Source: Laburnicola sp. R22_1
Taxonomy: Eukaryota > Ascomycota > Dothideomycetes > Pleosporales > Didymosphaeriaceae
Direction of reading: 5' to 3'
Length of the DNA stretch: 64,000 nucleotides
NCBI GenBank assembly: GCA_014281115.1
Contig: JACONQ010000004.1
Coordinates: 3,286,001 to 3,350,000, forward strand
Positions 24,440 through 38,329 of this stretch are shown here, piece by piece. The notes below the pieces were generated by a model. The model saw nothing but the letters and a program-made list of their open reading frames with translations. It made no database searches and was not told the DNA's origin. Positions within the stretch are counted from its first letter, which is position 1. The number at the start of each line of letters is the position of its first letter. The position numbers were made by a program, and so were the translations under genes.

Positions 24440-27400
24440 ATAATATATTATTTATATAGAGTTCTTTTGCTTAGTTTATTCCTTATACAATAGGTAGACC
24501 TAGTTGTCTTATTTATTTAGGTAGTAATGTTGGGCAATTGTGCAATATTAGATAAGGGGAAGACAAACACTAATAAGGGGTAGGAATTAAGACTCTGGAT
24601 AGAAGAGAGAGGCATATAAGGTGGGCTTTTCTCTCTCTATTCTTCTCTCTCTTATCCTTTACTTTAAATATCTCTCTATATATATCTCTTCTTCCTAGCT
24701 CTTTTCTCTTTTTATTAAGCTAATTCTCTGTTTTGTATAGTGCTAAATTGTGTCCCTTATTATATAATGTCTTGTCTCTATAAAATGCTAACTTAGTGTA
24801 GATAATAGCGCTTATACTAGCGGGTCTTAACTAGCTAGGCCTCCCTAGCTTTAATGCCACTATAGTGGCTCTTCTAGATAGAAGAATACGTATTACCCTC
24901 CTAACTAGTTCCTAGGCAAACTATACATTTATCTAGAGCATTTCTATTAATATAAGTTTCTCTATTCTTTACTTTTATATAGATACTAACTATAAAAAAT
25001 AGGCTAAGAAGTTGCGTGTCGCACATCTGCCTTTATATCATATTAATATTATTCTTATAGCTAGTATAGACCTATGTCTATGGATTACTAAGCTTATTTA
25101 GCGTAAGGGCTACTTTTGCGCACTCCTTATCTAGTTGCGCGGTGTCCTTAGGGGCACTACGTGCGCTTACCGCTGTAGTAGTAACTCTGGCCCTAGGCCC
25201 TTTACTAAGTATTGTATAGTGGCAAACTTCTAGATAGAATTGTGTAGTTCTTACGTGTGGCAGAGCCATAGTGCTAGATGCGATTATTGTATAGAATAGG
25301 ACTAGATAGTAGAATAGACACTTCTAGATATTGTTTATAAGTACTAAAATAAAAAACTCTTCTCTAAATAAATGTGTGCTGTGTCTCTTCTCTTTCTATG
25401 CGAATAAATAGATAGGAAAAAAAAGCGTATTTTTAAGTAATGTGTGCGTGTAGAAAGAATTAAATAAATATATTGCGCGAAAGAATAAATAAATAATAAG
25501 GAAATAGTCCTATGTAAAGGCTAGGAAGAGCTCGCGCAGGCGGGCTTAAGGCGATTCACTAATGCTTTAATAGTAATTGTTAAGGTATTACTAGAGATTA
25601 AGAACTCTAGAGCCTAGTTTAGGGCCTTCTTTGTAACGTGTTTACAAGCGAGCTGCGAATATAAGCGAGCTGCGAACTCTACTAAGTCTCTAAGCCTTTT
25701 ATAGCATATAAATTCACAACGCATTAATATTCTATTAATATAATAGCTATTTTAAATTAAGTAGTATTTATAGAAGCCTTCTTACACGTGCGCGAGTTGT
25801 GCTTAGGCTCTCTATAGCGCCTATAGTGCGCAGAAGCCTGCTAGCTCGCAACTAACTACGCCTTGCCTTGCCGTATTTCTCTCTCTAGTTACTGCTTAAC
25901 AGCCTTTTAAGTAATAATATCCTCTCCCTCTGCCTTTAATAGAGTGCCTTGCTTTTAGATCCGCTTCTTTTTACGCTATTTACGCGTTATAGCTACCTTA
26001 TTTGCCCTTTGTAGAGTAGCTATCTCCTTATACATAAGCACTATTAAATGCGCTATTCTCTTAGCGCCTCTTATAAGCTAATTAAGCAACTAGACAACTA
26101 AGGTAGGAGAGAATTTCTAATGCCTTTAAATCCGCTTACAAACTAGAGTTAACTAAGCGCCTAGCTTACGTGCGTTGCTTAGTATTGCAGACTCCTATAG
26201 GGCCTCTAGTAGGGCTGCTAGCGCTAGCGCTAGCGATGGTGTACAAAGCTTAATATTAAGCTTTAAGAGCACTGCCTCTAGATTATATAAGACTAGCCTA
26301 GAGCCTTAAAAGCTTACGCAGATATTCTTCTTTATAATTAACTAGTTGTAGACGACACAAAAGGCTAGTAGAAACTTAAGCTTAGTAATATAGTTAATAT
26401 AGTTGCGTATTAGGCCCTTAACCTAGCGCCTATACGCCCGCTTTAATAGTAAGAAGCAGCCCATATTAAGTGGCTATAGAAGGTGTAATAAATATAGTGG
26501 CATACATAGGGTATAAATCTTGTTCTTTCTATAGATCTTCTAGAATTTAAGTAAGTTATGGCTCTTATGGCTATTAAGTATTAGGAGCTAACGCGCGCCT
26601 ACTCTACGCTCTACTGTATGCTTAATAAAGTGCTATAGCCAGGCAACACTAAGCTTATTCGTAGTCTACTCATTATCGCTAAGACTAATAGTCTAGTTAC
26701 CTAGTATATTATCGCCCTTATACTAGGCCAAGAGGTAGTACTTACTAGCAAAGATAATAAAGGGCAGAATTGCCCACCTAGTAGTGTTAATTCTATAGAT
26801 TGTCGTTACCTACTTACAATTGCCTAGCTAGATTACTTTTGGCCAACCACGTCTCTCTAAGCCTATAACAACTAGCTAGAAGGATATCTTGCCTATTAGA
26901 AAGCCAGTCTTGTTAAAGTTAAAGGTGTTCTTATTATAGATACCGTAGGTGGCCTTTATATATACTACTAGCTTAAACTAGGCCTATATAGCTATTAGGT
27001 TCTTATAGAGGGCTTGCTATTAATTATAGGCTTAATTAAATCGCGTTGTGAGGCTGTCTGTTCGCTTAACAAAGTTTCTAGGCTACTACTAGCTAATATG
27101 GCCTACGCTACGCTTAGTAAGCAGCTTATTCGCCATATCTTATATAGCACCTAGAGTAGGCGCAAAGTCTCGCGAATCTAGGTTAAGTATATGCTTAATA
27201 ATAACCTCCTCTTCTAGCTTAGTAAGCTTCTTTAATTTAGACTTACAATTGCGTTGTGTAGTAGTTCTAGCGCATTAGCTATAAAGCGTGCTTTTAGAAA
27301 CGTTAAACATTGCTGTAGCATAATTAACGCTCTGGATCTAATTCTAATTTATAGCTAAGATAGCTAGGGAGATATCTACTTTATTATAGGGCAATTAAAT

Positions 27401-30400
27401 AAGTGTTAGTTAAGCTATTATAGTTAATAGGTAACGTGTTATAGAAAGTTAGTAGGGTTTACAGCTTGCTTATATTCGCAGCTCGCTTATAAACACGTTA
27501 CAGGCATTAGTAGAGTTGTTCTTTTTATTAATCTATCTAATATTAGAGATCTCGCGGTGCTCGTACGATTCGCAAAGTGACATAATGTTAATTATAAGGC
27601 GCTTCTTATTTGTGGTTTCTAGTTGTATAAGGCAATTATAGAGAGACTTCGAATCTATACAGATAACTATAAGAATTAGCGGTAGACTAAGCGTGCGTAT
27701 AATCTTCTAGAGAGTTGTGCTAATAGTAATAGTATTGTTAAACCCTCCTACTATACTATATAGCTTACTAGCAAGAATACTTTTTATTACTCTCTTACAC
27801 TTAGTTAAATTCTAGTGTATAATATTTATCAGAATCTTAAAGTTGTTGCTATTACCTATATAATACTTATTGTCTAGAGCGATTAGAAATTCTAGCTGTG
27901 AGCTTAGATCCTTGTTGTTGGCAAATAAGCCATTAGTAAAGATAAATAGCTTCGCGCGTTAAAGATCCAATAGTATAAAAGTGAGACCGCGCTTACTAAT
28001 ATTAATCTACTATTAGATTTGTGCGTTCAATGCCTTAATATCTTCGTGCGAGGGTAATATTGTCTAAGCGACAACAGACAAATCGAATGCGGCTTCTGGT
28101 TAGCACATAGATACGATATAAGCGTCTCTCGCACGCTACTCTACATACCTCTAAGCGGCACCCTTATCTTTAGGGTTAATCGTGCAAAGGCCCTTTGCTT
28201 GCCCTTTCTATGTAAGAACTATAGTGTTATGTACAAGCCGAATTCTTTCACTATTAAACTTAATAGGTTAGTCTTTAGCAAGGACAGTCTTGTCCTTTAC
28301 ACAGAAGGCTACTTTCTTTAGCTCTTCTTCTCTTTGTGCGAAGTTCTTATTAATAATGCTAAGAGTATTATCTGTCTAAAGGCTAGTAATTCCAAAGGTG
28401 TACTCTCCTTTATTAGTGATGAGCAGACATAGATTATACGACAAAGTCTTTATACTAAGTTTCTCTTTATAGTAGTTATAGTAGGTCTTAAACTAGTAAA
28501 GACCTAATTTAGCTGCACTATAGAGTGGTTGTATAATATAGAAGATTGTGTCTTGCGAAAAGTTCGTGCGTAGTTTCTTAGGTGGTCTAGCATAGAGCGT
28601 GCGGTTTAGTTTATTAGTAGACTAAATATAGGCCTAGGTAATGTCTCGCAGTTCGAAATGCATTCTGTACGTTGCCCAAAGGCTTACTCCTAACGCAAGG
28701 AGTAGGCGCTAGCTTATTCTTTGGATAGTAGGTAATTAGGTAAGGATTTTATCCTTTTCCTTATCAGAGTGGCTAGCAAACACAAGGCGGAATTTCTTAT
28801 ATAGTTAAGTAGTCTTGCCCTTAACTTCTTGTATAAGGCGAAGGTTAAAAATTCTGCCCTTATGCTTAGATAGGTCAAAGAGAAGAATCTTAAATGTGCT
28901 ATTAGCGATTAGAGCATTTATCTCTATACACTCTAACTCTTTAAAAGATGTTCTAGGTATTGTGATTATACCTTCTACACAGAGCTTTAGAGATAGTTCC
29001 TAATCGCTTATCTTCTTTTAGGAAAGAAATACAGCATTCTTCCTTAGGCGACCTCTCCTCCTCTTCTCTAGAAAATCTCTTTATATAGGGGCGGCATTAT
29101 TTGCTTTATGCAATAGTAGGAAAGTATAATCTTCTTTATAATAGTATAGATTAACTTGTGTACAGCAAAACTTTACTAGACTATTTTCTAGGTTAAGGAT
29201 TATATTTCTGTCCTTAATACCCTTAATTTTGTACGGGCCTATCTATCCACCTTTCTCTCTCTAGACTATAACCTTAGATCTAAGTAGGAGCTTAAGGACT
29301 TTGTGCACTGCTAATAGACTATTATAGGTGTTTAGCGCATAATTATTGTTAGTCTTGTCTCTTTCCTTCTATAATATCTTTATTGTCTTTTATACAGTAT
29401 TTATATATATAATAATATTAGGCAATAGGAGAGAATCTATACTAATCCTAGGATATGCGCTAAAGACTAGTAGTGTGAGTACAAGACTATCTGGGCCTAT
29501 AGTGTTATTAATAGCTTTAATAGCTATCTAGAGGATGTCCTTCTTATCTATACAATCTTCTAGTTTAGCCTTAAGAACATTAAAGGCTCTGCAAAGAGGT
29601 ACGGCTCTGCTTCCCTATTACCTAGAGGTACGTGTAAGGCACGCTATTAACCTTCCCTATGCGCGGTACCTAAACTTATCTATACGAAGTTTCTATCTAG
29701 GCATCTGCCTAGTTAGTAGACCTTGTGCTAATAATCTAGCATTTATAGCGCGGTTCCTACGCATCTTGTGCGGATATTAATTTTAAGAAGATTATAGCTT
29801 AAAATAATATGTCTGTATCTATAATATGCAGTGCGTTTCTAGTTCTAATACGTACTATATTAATAATAATCTTATAGTTAAAGTAGGTATTATCCTTAAT
29901 AGTGAACTTAAAGCGACGCGGGGCTTATTTGTACGATTAACAGTAGTGGTAAAACTTTTAAATTTTGTTTAGTATAGTGGCATCTACTTTATGGCCAGTA
30001 TTAGTAAGCATCTTCTAAAGTCTTTCTGTACAGGGATGTCTAAATCGTTAATAAAGGCGACGAAGTTCTTATTTAGTAAAGAAAGATATAGTTTCTTCCT
30101 TGCTAATATTAAAGAAAGAGTGTCCCTATTTGCGTATAATAGGTATAGTTATGCCGTCCTTTCGTACAATAATATCTAGAATATTGTTAAAGTAGACACC
30201 CAGCTTATTAGTATCTGCTAGTAACAGCAGGAATAGTGTTAGAGTGTCTAGAATATAGTAGGTAACTATTCCTATTAGATTTATAATTTGTACAGTTCCT
30301 AGAGATTCTTATAGGTTCTAACCTTTAAAGCTAATATTAGTATTGCTAGATATCTAATTAATCTTTATATAGGAGTTCTCTTATACATATGCCTCTAGCT

Positions 30401-32408
30401 GTGCTTTGCTAATAGTGGAAATCCTTACTATACTTATATTCTATAGTTTACCTTAGTATATTATATAGTATTAATCTTTAAGGATAAACTGTTCTGCACA
30501 CTTCTCTAGTTTTGTCTTATAGATGTGTTTACTAGTCGTGCGGTAAAAATAGACAGTAGTAGTTGGGTAGGACACTTAATTATTGCTGTTCTTATTATCT
30601 TTACTCTGCTCCTCTTCTTTATACAAAGTAGGTTCCTTATTATTATACTTTTCTATATCCTAAATATAGGACTAAACAGTTTCGTATAAAGGCTTTTTAT
30701 TATTGTACTCTTTATAGAAGGTAATATACTGCCTTATTATGCAGATACGCTTATCGCGCGGATAGTTAGAAGACTAACAACCTTCCTTATAGCATATAGA
30801 ACACTTCTTTAGTCTTATATAAATATTATTTAATTAGGATCTAAATCGCGATAATAATAGTACAAATTATCCGCGAAATTCTTGTCTATAAGGGACTAGT
30901 GGTCTGCCTCTTTATATAGAAAAGTTATATTTGCGATTAGTGTAGTATGTATTAGCCTCTTATAAGTGCTAATTAGATTGGCGATTAATTACAACTTGGA
31001 TTAACGCACAGAGATTAGCAAATAGAGCTTTATAGGTAGGCTTAGGGGTAAATATAGCCTACTCTAGCTCTAGGTGTCCGCGGCATGCTTATATAATAGT
31101 AGTATAGAGAGGAATTTTTCTAGCGAAGTTCGCACCTAATACTCTCTGTGCGAGGGTAAGCCTATTAATTATTGCCTCTAGGACTTTGTGCAGACTCTTA
31201 TTAGGGTTCTTACGCTAGTATTATGCAAAAGTTATTATAGTCTAGTCTGTCTAATACTAGTTATGGTTAATAGTAGTGTTAAAGTAACTATTAAGTACTT
31301 TATATAAGGACTTCCATAATTATCTAGAATAGATAGTATGGAGGTAATACTGTGCCGCATAGCTAGTAAGGATATCTAGAAAAATGTCTAAGTATTAATC
31401 CTTAGTAATATCTAGGCGTCTGCATAAATCTATAAAGATTCTAGTCTTATTTACTAAAATATTGTATAGAGCTCTAGTATAGTTATTATTCTTATTCTAT
31501 GTCTTTTAAAATTAGATTATCTTGTTAGCTAGAATTCTCTAAGAAGATAGGTTGTACTTAAGTAGAAGCTTGTATAGGTTAGATTATAGCATAGACTTAG
31601 TCTATATAGATTAGTATAGTGCCTATAATTCGCGTTTAACTAGTAGTGGCTCTATTCTATACAGCGTTTAATAATCGTAAACAGGTAGGCGAAATAGTAG
31701 TTAGGTACTATGTGCAAAGAGTAGTAGTTTATTTAGTTATTTATATAAATAGAATTGTCTTTAGTACTTATGCAAAGGTTCTCTTAGAATGTCTATAGGG
31801 ACCTACAGCTGTGTAGGTGCCTATAATAGTAGCGGCTTGCTCTATTTAGGTTCGTGCGATAGCCTAACTAGCTTAGGTATCTTTAAGATTAGCCTTAGTG
31901 TTTGCGTATAAGAAGTTAAGCGAGCTAGTAAAGGCAGTGTTGTATAAGTAGTATCTGCATTACCTTAGGCTACTTTATATAGCTTGCTAGTATTTATAGC
32001 TCTAGTATCTGTTTTTAGCTTAATGCCCTTTTCTCTTAGAACTACTATAAGCTCTCTCTTATACGCACAGCCTAACTCTAAAAAATAGTGTTTTTTCCAT
32101 CCTTTAAAGTCTTCCTAGAATGACTTTAAGAAAGCTGTCCCTTTCTAGTATAACACATAATACTTAGTAATAGTATATGCTGCGTACGATTGCATTTCTA
32201 ACTAAGAAGAATTGTTTGCTATATTAATCTTATTATTCTAATACATAGGTCTTATTCCCTTGTGTAGTGTTTCCTCTAATATTTCTATTCCTTTAATATA
32301 CTAATTATATGGTTTAGTATACTTAGGCATATTAGTGTTATTTTATAAGGCGATAGGGACTTCGTGCAAGACGGTGGAGGCTTCTTGTGAGGTGGTAGGG
32401 GTAGCCAT
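24440..32408 (-). pseudogene. Gag-Pol remnant of copia B
   Basis: The probable gag ATG is at 32406-32408, equivalent to the start at 44491 in copia C (MATPTTSQEA). Integrase sequence lies around 29000-29800, with the start of the RVT_2-type reverse transcriptase below it; pogo 3 interrupts the region at 25636-27498. The assignment is made by collinearity with copia C, where the motifs are clearer. Small frames inside it (such as 28815-29003 and 29346-29531 on plus) are antisense shadows. Confidence 0.7.
25636..27498 (-). mobile_element. Pogo/Fot-like DNA transposon 3, RIP-degraded
   Basis: TA duplication at 25634-25635 and 27499-27500; copia A has the empty site near 11255-11265. The TIR starts ACGTGTTTA and carries two copies of AAGCGAGCTGCGAA-type repeats. 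The minus frame shows transposase remnants: GTL.KAEGED near 25900-25960 and a RWAILPFIIFASK block near 26745-26790. It is 1,863 bp with no intact frame. Confidence 0.85.
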
Positions 32409-32939
32409 TGCGTGACTAGTTCGTTTAATAGGTTGGTTATATAGAAGGTCGCGCTTTATTAGAGTTTGTTATTGTCTAACTATGTCTTTATATAGTTACT
32501 AGTAGTGTGCTTAGTGCACTATCTTCTCTTAAATCTTGTACAGTAGCAATATCTACTTACTAACTTAATAAAAGAGTTAATCTGCTATCTCTATAGATAA
32601 GGATAGGTTTTATACGTTTTGTATAATCGCTTTTTATATTTTATATAGCAGCGACATTTACTTATTAACTCTATAAAGGTTTAATTTGCTATCCTCTTAC
32701 GTATAGAGAATAGGGTATAAGAAAACAAATTATATAGCTAATAATATCTTATACAATCGCTTTCTTTGTTTTATATAGTAGTGACATCTACTTACTAACT
32801 TTATAAAGTTTTTAGTCTGCTATCCTCTTATATATAGAGGGTAGGGTATATAAAATAAATTATATAGCTAATAATAACTTATATAATTTATCTTCACTAT
32901 TACTAAACTGTAGTTAAGAGTTAGTTAACTACTAATTAG

Positions 32940-33228
32940 TGTTAAATAGGTACTCTACAGCTAGCTGTATAGACATTAAATTCTAATCCTCTATACTAGT
33001 AAGCGTAGAGAGTGTACGGGGTAATTGCACGAGAAAAAGAAAATAATATAACTAAATAACTTAGTATTAATTGCTTGTCTCTAGAGAGAGTGCAGATAGA
33101 AAGGAGAAGATTTTGCGGCGCACAGGCCGCGGCGCATAGGCATCACGTGATCCCTACGTAATGCCATCGTGTGGCAATATTAAAACCTCAACACCCTTAG
33201 GTGCCCTTGCCCGTATGGTGTACGGACA
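32940..33228 (-). repeat. LTR of copia B (right, 5' LTR)
   Basis: 289 bp, begins TGTTAAATAGG and ends GTACGGACA, followed by the target duplicate ctaat. Confidence 0.85.
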
Positions 33229-33242
33229 CTAATAATATATAG

Positions 33243-33428
33243 CTATTATACTTAGGAAAATTAAACAATACTAAAAAAGCATTAAACCTCTGATTAGAAA
33301 AATGCTATTCTACTACCTTATTAAGAAAATAGCGCAAAATAATAATAAAAAAGATCTGCGCTTCTAGTCTACTACGCTAGCTACTCTTTAGAAGGTAATA
33401 GAGGCTTTTTTAGTTAAAATATTTAAAG
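33243..33428 (+). pseudogene. Histone H3-like gene, exon 2 (RIPed)
   Basis: Preceded by an AG acceptor (33241-33242). The frame reads LRKIKQY*KS, LIRK, LIKKIAQ, KKDLRF*S, then EAFLVKIF, against histone H3 LREIRRYQKS, LIRK, LVREIAQ, KTDLRFQS, EAYLVGLF. Stops are at Gln positions (CAA/CAG to TAA/TAG), and Glu-to-Lys and Arg-to-Lys or Gln changes are G-to-A. One extra residue appears between IAQ and DLRF (loop 1). The exon ends AAAG before GTATTT at 33429, the donor of intron 2. This covers most of the histone fold (alphaN through alpha2) and is the strongest evidence for identity. Confidence 0.85.
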
Positions 33429-33443
33429 GTATTTCTTTATAAC

Positions 33444-33881
33444 TATAAGGGCGGTACACGGTCTTATAGGACTAATCTATTAGGGATAGCTAGAATAGTT
33501 AAAAGAGCTAGTTAAATTAATACTATTCTAAGATAGTAAATAAAAAAGCGACGTAGGGGGCCCTTTCTTATATAGAGGGCGGCGTAGGGTATAGGCCTAC
33601 GCTAGCTACACACTAACACTAACTAAAAAAGGCACCTTTAAAAAGGTAAAAGGCATAGATAAGAAGAAATAAAGTATAAAAGAAAGGTAATAAGGTATAC
33701 TTAGTAGGGCGCTTAGCGAGCTTATAACGCGCTAATCCTTTTTATTAACACTACCTTAAAATGCTTTTCTGTATATACAATAGTAGGAGGAATATTTACT
33801 ATTATTATAATATTATTATTAGAAACCCCTTAGTCGCAAAAAAACCATACTTAGTAGAGAGGCTAGTATAGGAGTATTATA
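33444..33881 (-). repeat. LTR of element D (left)
   Basis: Matches 42403-42687, interrupted by the unit-3 tail at 33708-33846. Confidence 0.8.
33708..33846 (+). mobile_element. 5'-truncated unit-3 tail (139 bp)
   Basis: Flanked by perfect atacttagtag (33697-33707, 33847-33857); ends GTCGCAAAAAAACC. The other LTR of D has the empty site near 42653. Confidence 0.85.
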
Positions 33882-35050
33882 TAACCCCCTTTTAAGGTCT
33901 AAAAATAAAAAGGAAAGTATATAAACATAGAGTGTTTTAGCGGATTTTTAATATAACTAGCACTATTTTAGGGCTAAAGAGAGTTGTAATAGGGGCAATA
34001 GGCCCCTATAGTTCTAATAGTAGCCTTAGATCTTAATTTAGTTACTATTTAGGAGAAATATTAAGAAAAGCTATTAGAAATAAATTAGTAGATTAGTAGA
34101 AAAATATAGTAGAAGCTATAGTTTAGTGTTTAGTATTTTGCTAATAGAGTATATTCTTAGCTCTAACGCTATATAAAAATACAGTTAGCTAAAAAATTTC
34201 TAGTTAGTTTATTATGCGTAGATGTAATTATATTATATAATATTTTCTAGTACTATAAAAAAGTGTTAAAAATATAGTAACCTAACTATATAGTTTTTAA
34301 TTAGGGCAGAGCAGCTCCTAAAGCTATAGGTGCTACTAGTAGTAGTAGGAACGTCTAAAAGTAGAGGTACTAAAAGTTATAGGTACTCTACGCATATATA
34401 AAAGTTAGGGTACAACTAAATTAGTAGTAAGCTAGCTAGTAAGAAAGCTACTAGGGGTAAGAGCACTAAAAGTAATAGGTGCCTATATATAGTAGGCTAG
34501 CTATAAAGCTACTTAACTAGTAGTAAACTAGACTACCTATTTTAATAGCTTAGGGTGCCTCTAGAAGTAGAATAAGTTAGGTATCTAGTAGATTAAAGTA
34601 AGGACTAATAATTAGAGGGCAGCTTCTAATTATTAGCAATCTAGAGGATTTTATTAGGCAGTTTACTATTAAATTTATTATTTAAGTATTCTTCCTATAG
34701 AAAGTTAGACTTAAAGTTAATTAGGTTAGTAAATTTAGAGTTGTTATTAGGAAGGTTATTATAATAGGTAGACTTTTTATCTTCTAATTTACTACTCTAA
34801 TACGCAGCGCTATAATCTTTAGGGCTATTATTATATTAAGTAATGCTAAGTTCTCCTTCTAGATTAGCAATTTAATTGGGTAGAAGGGTGCTAACCTAAG
34901 TTATTCTAGCTAGAATAGTTTTAATTAAATAGTTAATTCTATAAGTAAGAGCTACCTAATCTATAAATTAGCTTCTCTAGTAGGTTTATAGTCTCTAGAT
35001 CTAGGGTTAAAGGTAAGACCTAAATTCTGCTATATAATTTCTAGGGACTA

Positions 35051-37186
35051 ACATGTTGGTTCAGCACTTGGCGCGGTTCGGCAAATGGCGCACCCCCGCA
35101 TTTTCCACCCAATCCTTCACCCACCCATAACTCAGCCAATATGGATCCAATTGACAAGGCAATTGAAGAAATCGAATCGCGCGAACCAGGAGAAGAATTC
35201 TCGTATCGAAAAATAGCGAAAAAATATGGTGTACCAGACACTACGTTGAGGAGGATACACTAGGGCAAAAACGTGCTGATAAAAGAGCAATAACTCCAAC
35301 AGCGAAAACTTACCCCTTAACAAGAACTGGAGCTTATAAGCTATATAGAAAAGCTTATAGGCTGTTGTCTACCACCTACAAGGGAGATGCTGCAGAATTT
35401 TGCTTCATTAATTGCAAAAACCAACGGCGAACAACTAGTAGGAAAAAGCTGGGTTACCTGATTTATTAACTGTTACAACGTCGAAATCACCCCCATTAGG
35501 TTACTAGAATGGATCGCGCGCGCCACCAAGCTGATTTAGGGGCTAAATACGAGCAATTCTTTCAACTTCTGCTAGAGAAAATGGAGGAGTACAATATAGA
35601 GCCTCGTCACATGTACAATATGGATAAGAAGGGCTTCCTTATAGGAGTGATTGGAAGAAGCAAAAGGATCTTCAGCAAAGCTATGTGGGACCGCGGGGAA
35701 GTGAAATCAGCCCTCTAAGATGGCAACAGAGAGTGGATGACCATCCTAGCTTGCGTCTGCGCTGATGGAACTGCGTTGCTACTAGGGCTACTATTTGCAG
35801 CTGCTAATAACGCTCTCCAATCGGCCTAGGTAGAGGATATTAAGGCTGGGAAGCATGAGGTATTCGTTACTATATCTCCTAATGGATGGACCAACAACAA
35901 TATAGGCCTTGCGTGGCTCGAGCAGGTCTTTAATTGGTACACAAAAGCGAAAGCTCGTTGATCCTACCAACTACTAATTGTGGATGGCTATGGGTCCCAC
36001 GTAACGAGAGAGTTTATCAACTACTGTGACCACAATTAGATTCTCCTTATGATATTCCCCCTCACAGTACCCACACGCTGCAGCCCCTTGATGTAGTACT
36101 CTTTAAGCCTCTCTCATCAGCCTACTCAAAAGCCCTCACTACCTATCTCCACAAGGCCTAGGGGCTACTCTCAGTAAAGAAAGGAGACTTCTTCCCTCTC
36201 TTCTAGGAAGCCTGGACCATCTCCTTCAAGAAGAAAACAATTCTAAAGTCCTTTGAGGCCACTAGTATATGGACCCGTAACGCTGAGGTTATCCTTCAGA
36301 AATACAGGCCATCAACTCCAGTGGAGCAGGATTCGAGAGAGAGCAGTACCTCTGTACTCAGCGGCAAGGATTGGCTCAAAATCGAGACCCTCGTGCGTAA
36401 TACTGTGAGGGAGGAGGGCAGTAGGGAGGTGCAGAAGCTGAAGCGTTCTCTCCACCACATCTCTGTTCAAAATGACATCCTCCACGCTGAGGTACAAGGC
36501 CTGACAAAGGCCCTACAAGTTAAGAAGAAGCAGCAGAAGAAGAGCAAGCCTCTAGACCTGCAACAACGCAGGGAGTACCACGGTGGTGCAGTTTTCTGGT
36601 CCCCGAGGAAGCTGAGGGAGGCTAGAGTACGCGAGAGCGTTGTAGATAAGGAGAAAGAGAAAGTAGAACTTGAAAAAGCGCGTAAGAAGGCAGAAATAAC
36701 CTCAGCTAAGCTACGTAACCTGCAGGAGAAGAAAGAGAGAGAAAGGTTAAGGGTTAAGAAAAGGGAGGAAAAGGAGAGGGTTGCGGCGGAGAAACAGGCT
36801 GAGCAACAACAGAGGATTTAGGAGAAAGAAAACTCCGAAAAGGCTATACAAACTTCCCAAAAGGGAAAGAGGAAGGCCTTAAAGCCTGCCGCAGCGCCAA
36901 AACAGAAAAAAAAGCAACGTGTGGTGGTTGCTGAGGGTAGGGGGATAGGGGTGATGAAATGGGGCATGATCCAGCACCCACAACAACAACGCGCCGTGGC
37001 CGCACCATCAAACTTCCAGCGAAATTCCAGTAGTACATCTTTTTCGCAGCAATTTATATAGTAATTGAATGAATTATTAGAATATTCTAGCTATTGTGGA
37101 TGGCTCAGTAACGAGGTGTTGTAAACTGCGTGATTTGGTTGGGGTGCGCCATTTGCCGAACCGCGCCAAGTGCTGAACCAACATGT
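35051..37186 (+). mobile_element. Pogo/Fot-like DNA transposon 4
   Basis: Perfect 46-bp TIRs (35051-35096, 37141-37186) starting ACATGTTGGTTCAGC, with TA duplications 35049-35050 and 37187-37188. Each TIR holds two 17-bp subrepeats (GGTTCAGCACTTGGCGC and GGTTCGGCAAATGGCGC). GC-rich compared with the host element D, so inserted late or weakly RIPed. Confidence 0.9.
35141..37062 (+). pseudogene. DDE_1-superfamily transposase of transposon 4
   Basis: Starts MDPIDKAIEEIE with an HTH segment (RKIAKKYGVPDTTLRR). The catalytic domain is recognisable: YNMDKKGFLIGV (35617-35652), GNREWMTILACVCADG, SPNGWTNNNIGLAWLEQVF, LLIVDGYGSHVTREF (35970-36014), then after a frame change HTLQPLDVVLFKPL near 36068-36109. 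The C-terminus (36321-36821) is a long charged coiled coil, followed by a basic tail. Several in-frame stops (35262, 35290, 35319, 35459 and others) are TAG/TAA at plausible Trp/Gln codons, and a small deletion near 36060 breaks the third catalytic block. Inactive. Confidence 0.85.
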
Positions 37187-38329
37187 TAGTCTTACTAGTA
37201 GCTTCCTTAAGTAGTAGAGATAAAATAACTAAAAGGCAATTTATTATCTAATAGTTCCTTATCTAAGAAAGGTAGCTTAATAGCCTTAATACTACTATCT
37301 TTATTAAAGGCATCCTTATAGCTTAGTTTCTAATAAGTCTTTAAGTATCTTCTAATAAATAAGATAGTAGGGCTAGAAAGCTAAACAAAGGTCTCCTTAG
37401 AGACGCTTTAGTTAGCTTTTAATAAGTAAGTTATTTAGTAGGTATACTTCTACTTTTTAAGTAGGCTATCCTATTAGGTGACGTTATCCTAGTAGAAAGG
37501 GTTAAGTAGTAGAATGGTCTATAGTAGGATAAGATTACTAGCAAAGATTATATTCTTATTATTTTTCTAATAAAGGCGGCAGTCCTAAATATTAACTAGG
37601 CAGTTAGCTTGCTTAACAAATTTCCTACTAATAATAAAATTATAGTCCCCTATTTTATAGAAAATAAACTATATAGTAATACTATATTTATTAATATTAA
37701 GCTAGGCTATAAAATAGATATCTACTTTTACACTTCTTATCTCTATAAAGTTCTTAAGGGGATTAGTATTTTTAGGTAGAGTAGTTTAGCTTTAAGCTAT
37801 TTTTAGATAGCCTTTATATACCTTAAAGCAATAAGATTATAAGCGCTAGCACTAGTATCTATTAAAACTTATAGCCTAAGAGTTAATCTTTAGAATTTAA
37901 TTTGCACTAGTATAACTAGCTAGAAGCCTCTAAATAGCTTAGGAACCTTTACTATCTTGCTGCCTATAGGTAGCAAATTTAGTTTAGTATCTATATTTTA
38001 TAGTTAAAATTATAGTTTATCTAAATTAATTAGTTTAGTAGCTTCTATATAAGCTACTAGATTAGAGTAGTCTAGTAGTATATATTTAAAGCCTTATTAT
38101 CTAATAAATTACCTACCTCTGAATTATAGTAGTAGGCAATACTATGTTTATTTAAATTAAGATTATTTTCTACTTCTATATTAACTTATATAGCTACTTT
38201 AGGGCAGCAGCGCAAGTATAGGCCTCTAAGTTTTTTACTATAGCTAAAGTAGGCGTTATACTTTATACACTATACTTTAGTCTAATTATAAAAAGTAAAA
38301 AAAAGAGAATATTAGGAAAAATTTTAAGC

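Larger units (their letters stand above)
23869..33228 (-). mobile_element. Ty1/copia element B, most complete copy
   Basis: LTRs 23869-24157 and 32940-33228 (289 bp each, TGTTAAAT to ACGGACA/ACGGATA) with a perfect 5-bp target duplication ctaat (23864-23868, 33229-33233). Length is 9.36 kb, about 7.5 kb without pogo 3. Coding is on minus in copia order: gag, integrase, reverse transcriptase. It lies inside intron 1 of the H3-like gene. All frames are broken by RIP. Confidence 0.9.

Noticed and set aside
25078..25269. Small gene (63 codons, minus)
   Set aside because: Lies within the 3' part of copia B pol; a surviving fragment of that frame rather than a separate gene.
28815..30179. Plus-strand frames of 61-81 codons inside copia B
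   Set aside because: Copia pol reads on minus here; the equivalent antisense frame appears in copia C at 47922-48110, confirming a shadow.
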